A DNA stretch of 7,675 bases, taken from contig JASGMZ010000144.1 in assembly GCA_030156305.1 (NCBI GenBank), positions 1-7,675 of the forward strand. Reading direction: 5' to 3'. This stretch comes from Bacteroidales bacterium (GTDB lineage Bacteria > Bacteroidota > Bacteroidia > Bacteroidales > UBA12077). The notes beneath the pieces are model-generated. The model saw only the letters and a list, made by a program, of their open reading frames with translations, did no database searches and was not told the DNA's origin. Numbering within the stretch: position 1 is the stretch's first letter; each line of letters starts with the position of its first letter. Below are positions 7,061-7,675 of this stretch, piece by piece. The translations under genes were made by a program, and so were the position numbers.

Positions 7061-7558
7061 ATGAGAAGATATATAATTTTAACCTTAATTATACTTTTAC
7101 TTGCTTTAATAGCTAAGGATTTTTATAATAAAAAGAAATTATATTCTAAAAATTTACAAAAGATAGAAGAATTGGAAAAAGAAAGAGATGTTTTTTATTC
7201 TATCTTTAGTAGATACTTTAAACAACATCAGAAATATCCATTGGATATTGTTGATGATCTAATAAATGAAGAAGAAAGTGAAGACTTAAGAAAACAGTTT
7301 AATATGTTTTTTAAGGATCCCTTTACTAACAGTGAATTGTATCATTATATACCCTTTAAAAATGACTCTGGTTTGATCGTTGGATATTGTTTGTTAAGCG
7401 CAGGGGCAGATAAAAAAATAAATAATGAACAGACTGAGCCTCAATTTTTAAGAGATATTAATAAAATAAAGTTATATAAATCAAAATCATTCAATTATTT
7501 TGATTTTTACTTTGGAAAAAAAGATTTGCTTGTTAGTGCAATTTACAATAAGGAATAA
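7061..7558 (+). CDS. Membrane-anchored protein with pseudopilin-like C-terminal domain
   Basis: The family is not recognised with certainty. In the 165 residues, R2-R3 precede one hydrophobic helix (about 4-18), with K19 and K24-K26 after it, suggesting the C-terminal part faces the periplasm or outside. Residues 22-52 are a charged, probably helical stalk. The rest follows the layout of type II secretion G-type pseudopilin domains: YPLDIVDDL (59-67), a short helix, KDPF (85-88), YHYIPF (94-99), a small strand, then LLSAGADKK (111-119). The type III signal GFTLIE and a prepilin-peptidase site are absent, so it is not an ordinary pseudopilin. It could equally be an unrelated protein with the same short pattern. 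The start is the first ATG after an in-frame TAG at 7052-7054. All six Arg codons are AGA, unlike prmA upstream. The gene stands alone between two inverted repeats. I see no clear promoter. Confidence 0.8.
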   Translation: MRRYIILTLIILLLALIAKDFYNKKKLYSKNLQKIEELEKERDVFYSIFSRYFKQHQKYPLDIVDDLINEEESEDLRKQFNMFFKDPFTNSELYHYIPFKNDSGLIVGYCLLSAGADKKINNEQTEPQFLRDINKIKLYKSKSFNYFDFYFGKKDLLVSAIYNKE

Positions 7559-7583
7559 AAGTAAATTATACAATCCCCTCGCT

Positions 7584-7651
7584 AAGCGGAAATCCTGCCT
7601 GTCCACCTATCGGCGGATAAATTCGGCAGACAGGTGTATTTCCGCTTTTTT
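7584..7651 (+). terminator. Probable intrinsic terminator formed by the right repeat
   Basis: On the plus strand the 10-bp stem (7584-7593 with 7638-7647) is followed directly by an uninterrupted run of T (7646-7651), and it starts 25 nt after the stop of the 165-residue gene. The large structured loop is unusual for a terminator; the inner helices would stack into one long stem. Termination of the small gene is inferred. Confidence 0.5.
7594..7634. repeat. GC-rich palindrome, long form, in the repeat loop
   Basis: Cctg (7594-7597) pairs with cagg (7631-7634). After one mismatch, ctgtc (7599-7603) pairs with ggcag (7625-7629), including one G-U. A third small stem, tatc/gata (7608-7611 with 7616-7619), sits at the tip. 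The two ends match the short palindrome at 6840-6859. It fills the loop of the hairpin in the right flanking repeat. Confidence 0.6.
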
Positions 7652-7675
7652 ACATTGCAAAATTTGTAATTCGGC

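Larger units (their letters stand above)
7574..7671 (-). repeat. Right copy of inverted REP-like element, enlarged
   Basis: Read on the minus strand: aattacaaattt (7671-7660), a 12-nt spacer (7659-7648), the stem aagcggaaat/atttccgctt (10 bp; 7638-7647 with 7584-7593), then agcgagggga (7583-7574). Outer motif, spacer length and stem core match the left copy at 6976-7030, in opposite orientation. Where the left copy has a 3-nt loop, this one has 44 nt containing a GC-rich palindrome. The window ends 4 nt beyond, so a target duplication cannot be checked. Confidence 0.7.

Overview
The window comes from an AT-rich bacterial chromosome that looks like a Bacteroidota (Bacteroidetes) member, probably of the Bacteroidales/Marinilabiliales type. 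The grounds are a very large secreted protein with a signal peptide ending in S-A-Q-D, starts without Shine-Dalgarno sequences, a TAnnTTTG-like promoter element, and intergenic repeats of kinds I associate with environmental Bacteroidota. This placement is inference; there is no rRNA or marker alignment here.

Layout. Bases 1-515 carry no credible gene. They hold a cluster of CACAGAG/CTCTGTG repeats (5-89), a 7-bp tandem repeat that runs into a 102-bp imperfect palindrome (191-298), plain AT-rich sequence, and a short perfect hairpin with a possible promoter just before the first gene. Bases 516-6809 hold three tightly packed plus-strand genes with gaps of 8 and 16 nt: tpiA (triosephosphate isomerase), prmA (ribosomal protein L11 methyltransferase) and a gene for a 1558-residue exported protein of unknown function. 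They look like one operon: two housekeeping enzymes followed by a large envelope protein rich in predicted beta structure.

Bases 6810-7675 are different in character. They are dense in nested palindromic repeats and contain one small gene (7061-7558). Its product is a membrane-anchored protein of 165 residues whose C-terminal half resembles the soluble domain of type II secretion/type IV pilus-like pseudopilins. The gene lies between two inverted copies of one REP-like element (6976-7030 and 7574-7671). The copies share a 12-bp outer motif, an identical 12-nt spacer length and a 10-bp stem. The right copy also serves as a plausible terminator. Its hairpin tip holds a GC-rich palindrome, and a shorter relative of that palindrome sits at the tip of an unrelated hairpin at 6827-6875.

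The most interesting points are (1) the small gene framed by inverted REP-like copies, with Arg codon use unlike its neighbours, (2) the same GC palindrome family at the apex of two different hairpins, and (3) the uncharacterised giant exported protein tied to tpiA-prmA. I see no CRISPR array, tRNA, rRNA, transposase gene, or recognisable defence or biosynthetic system.
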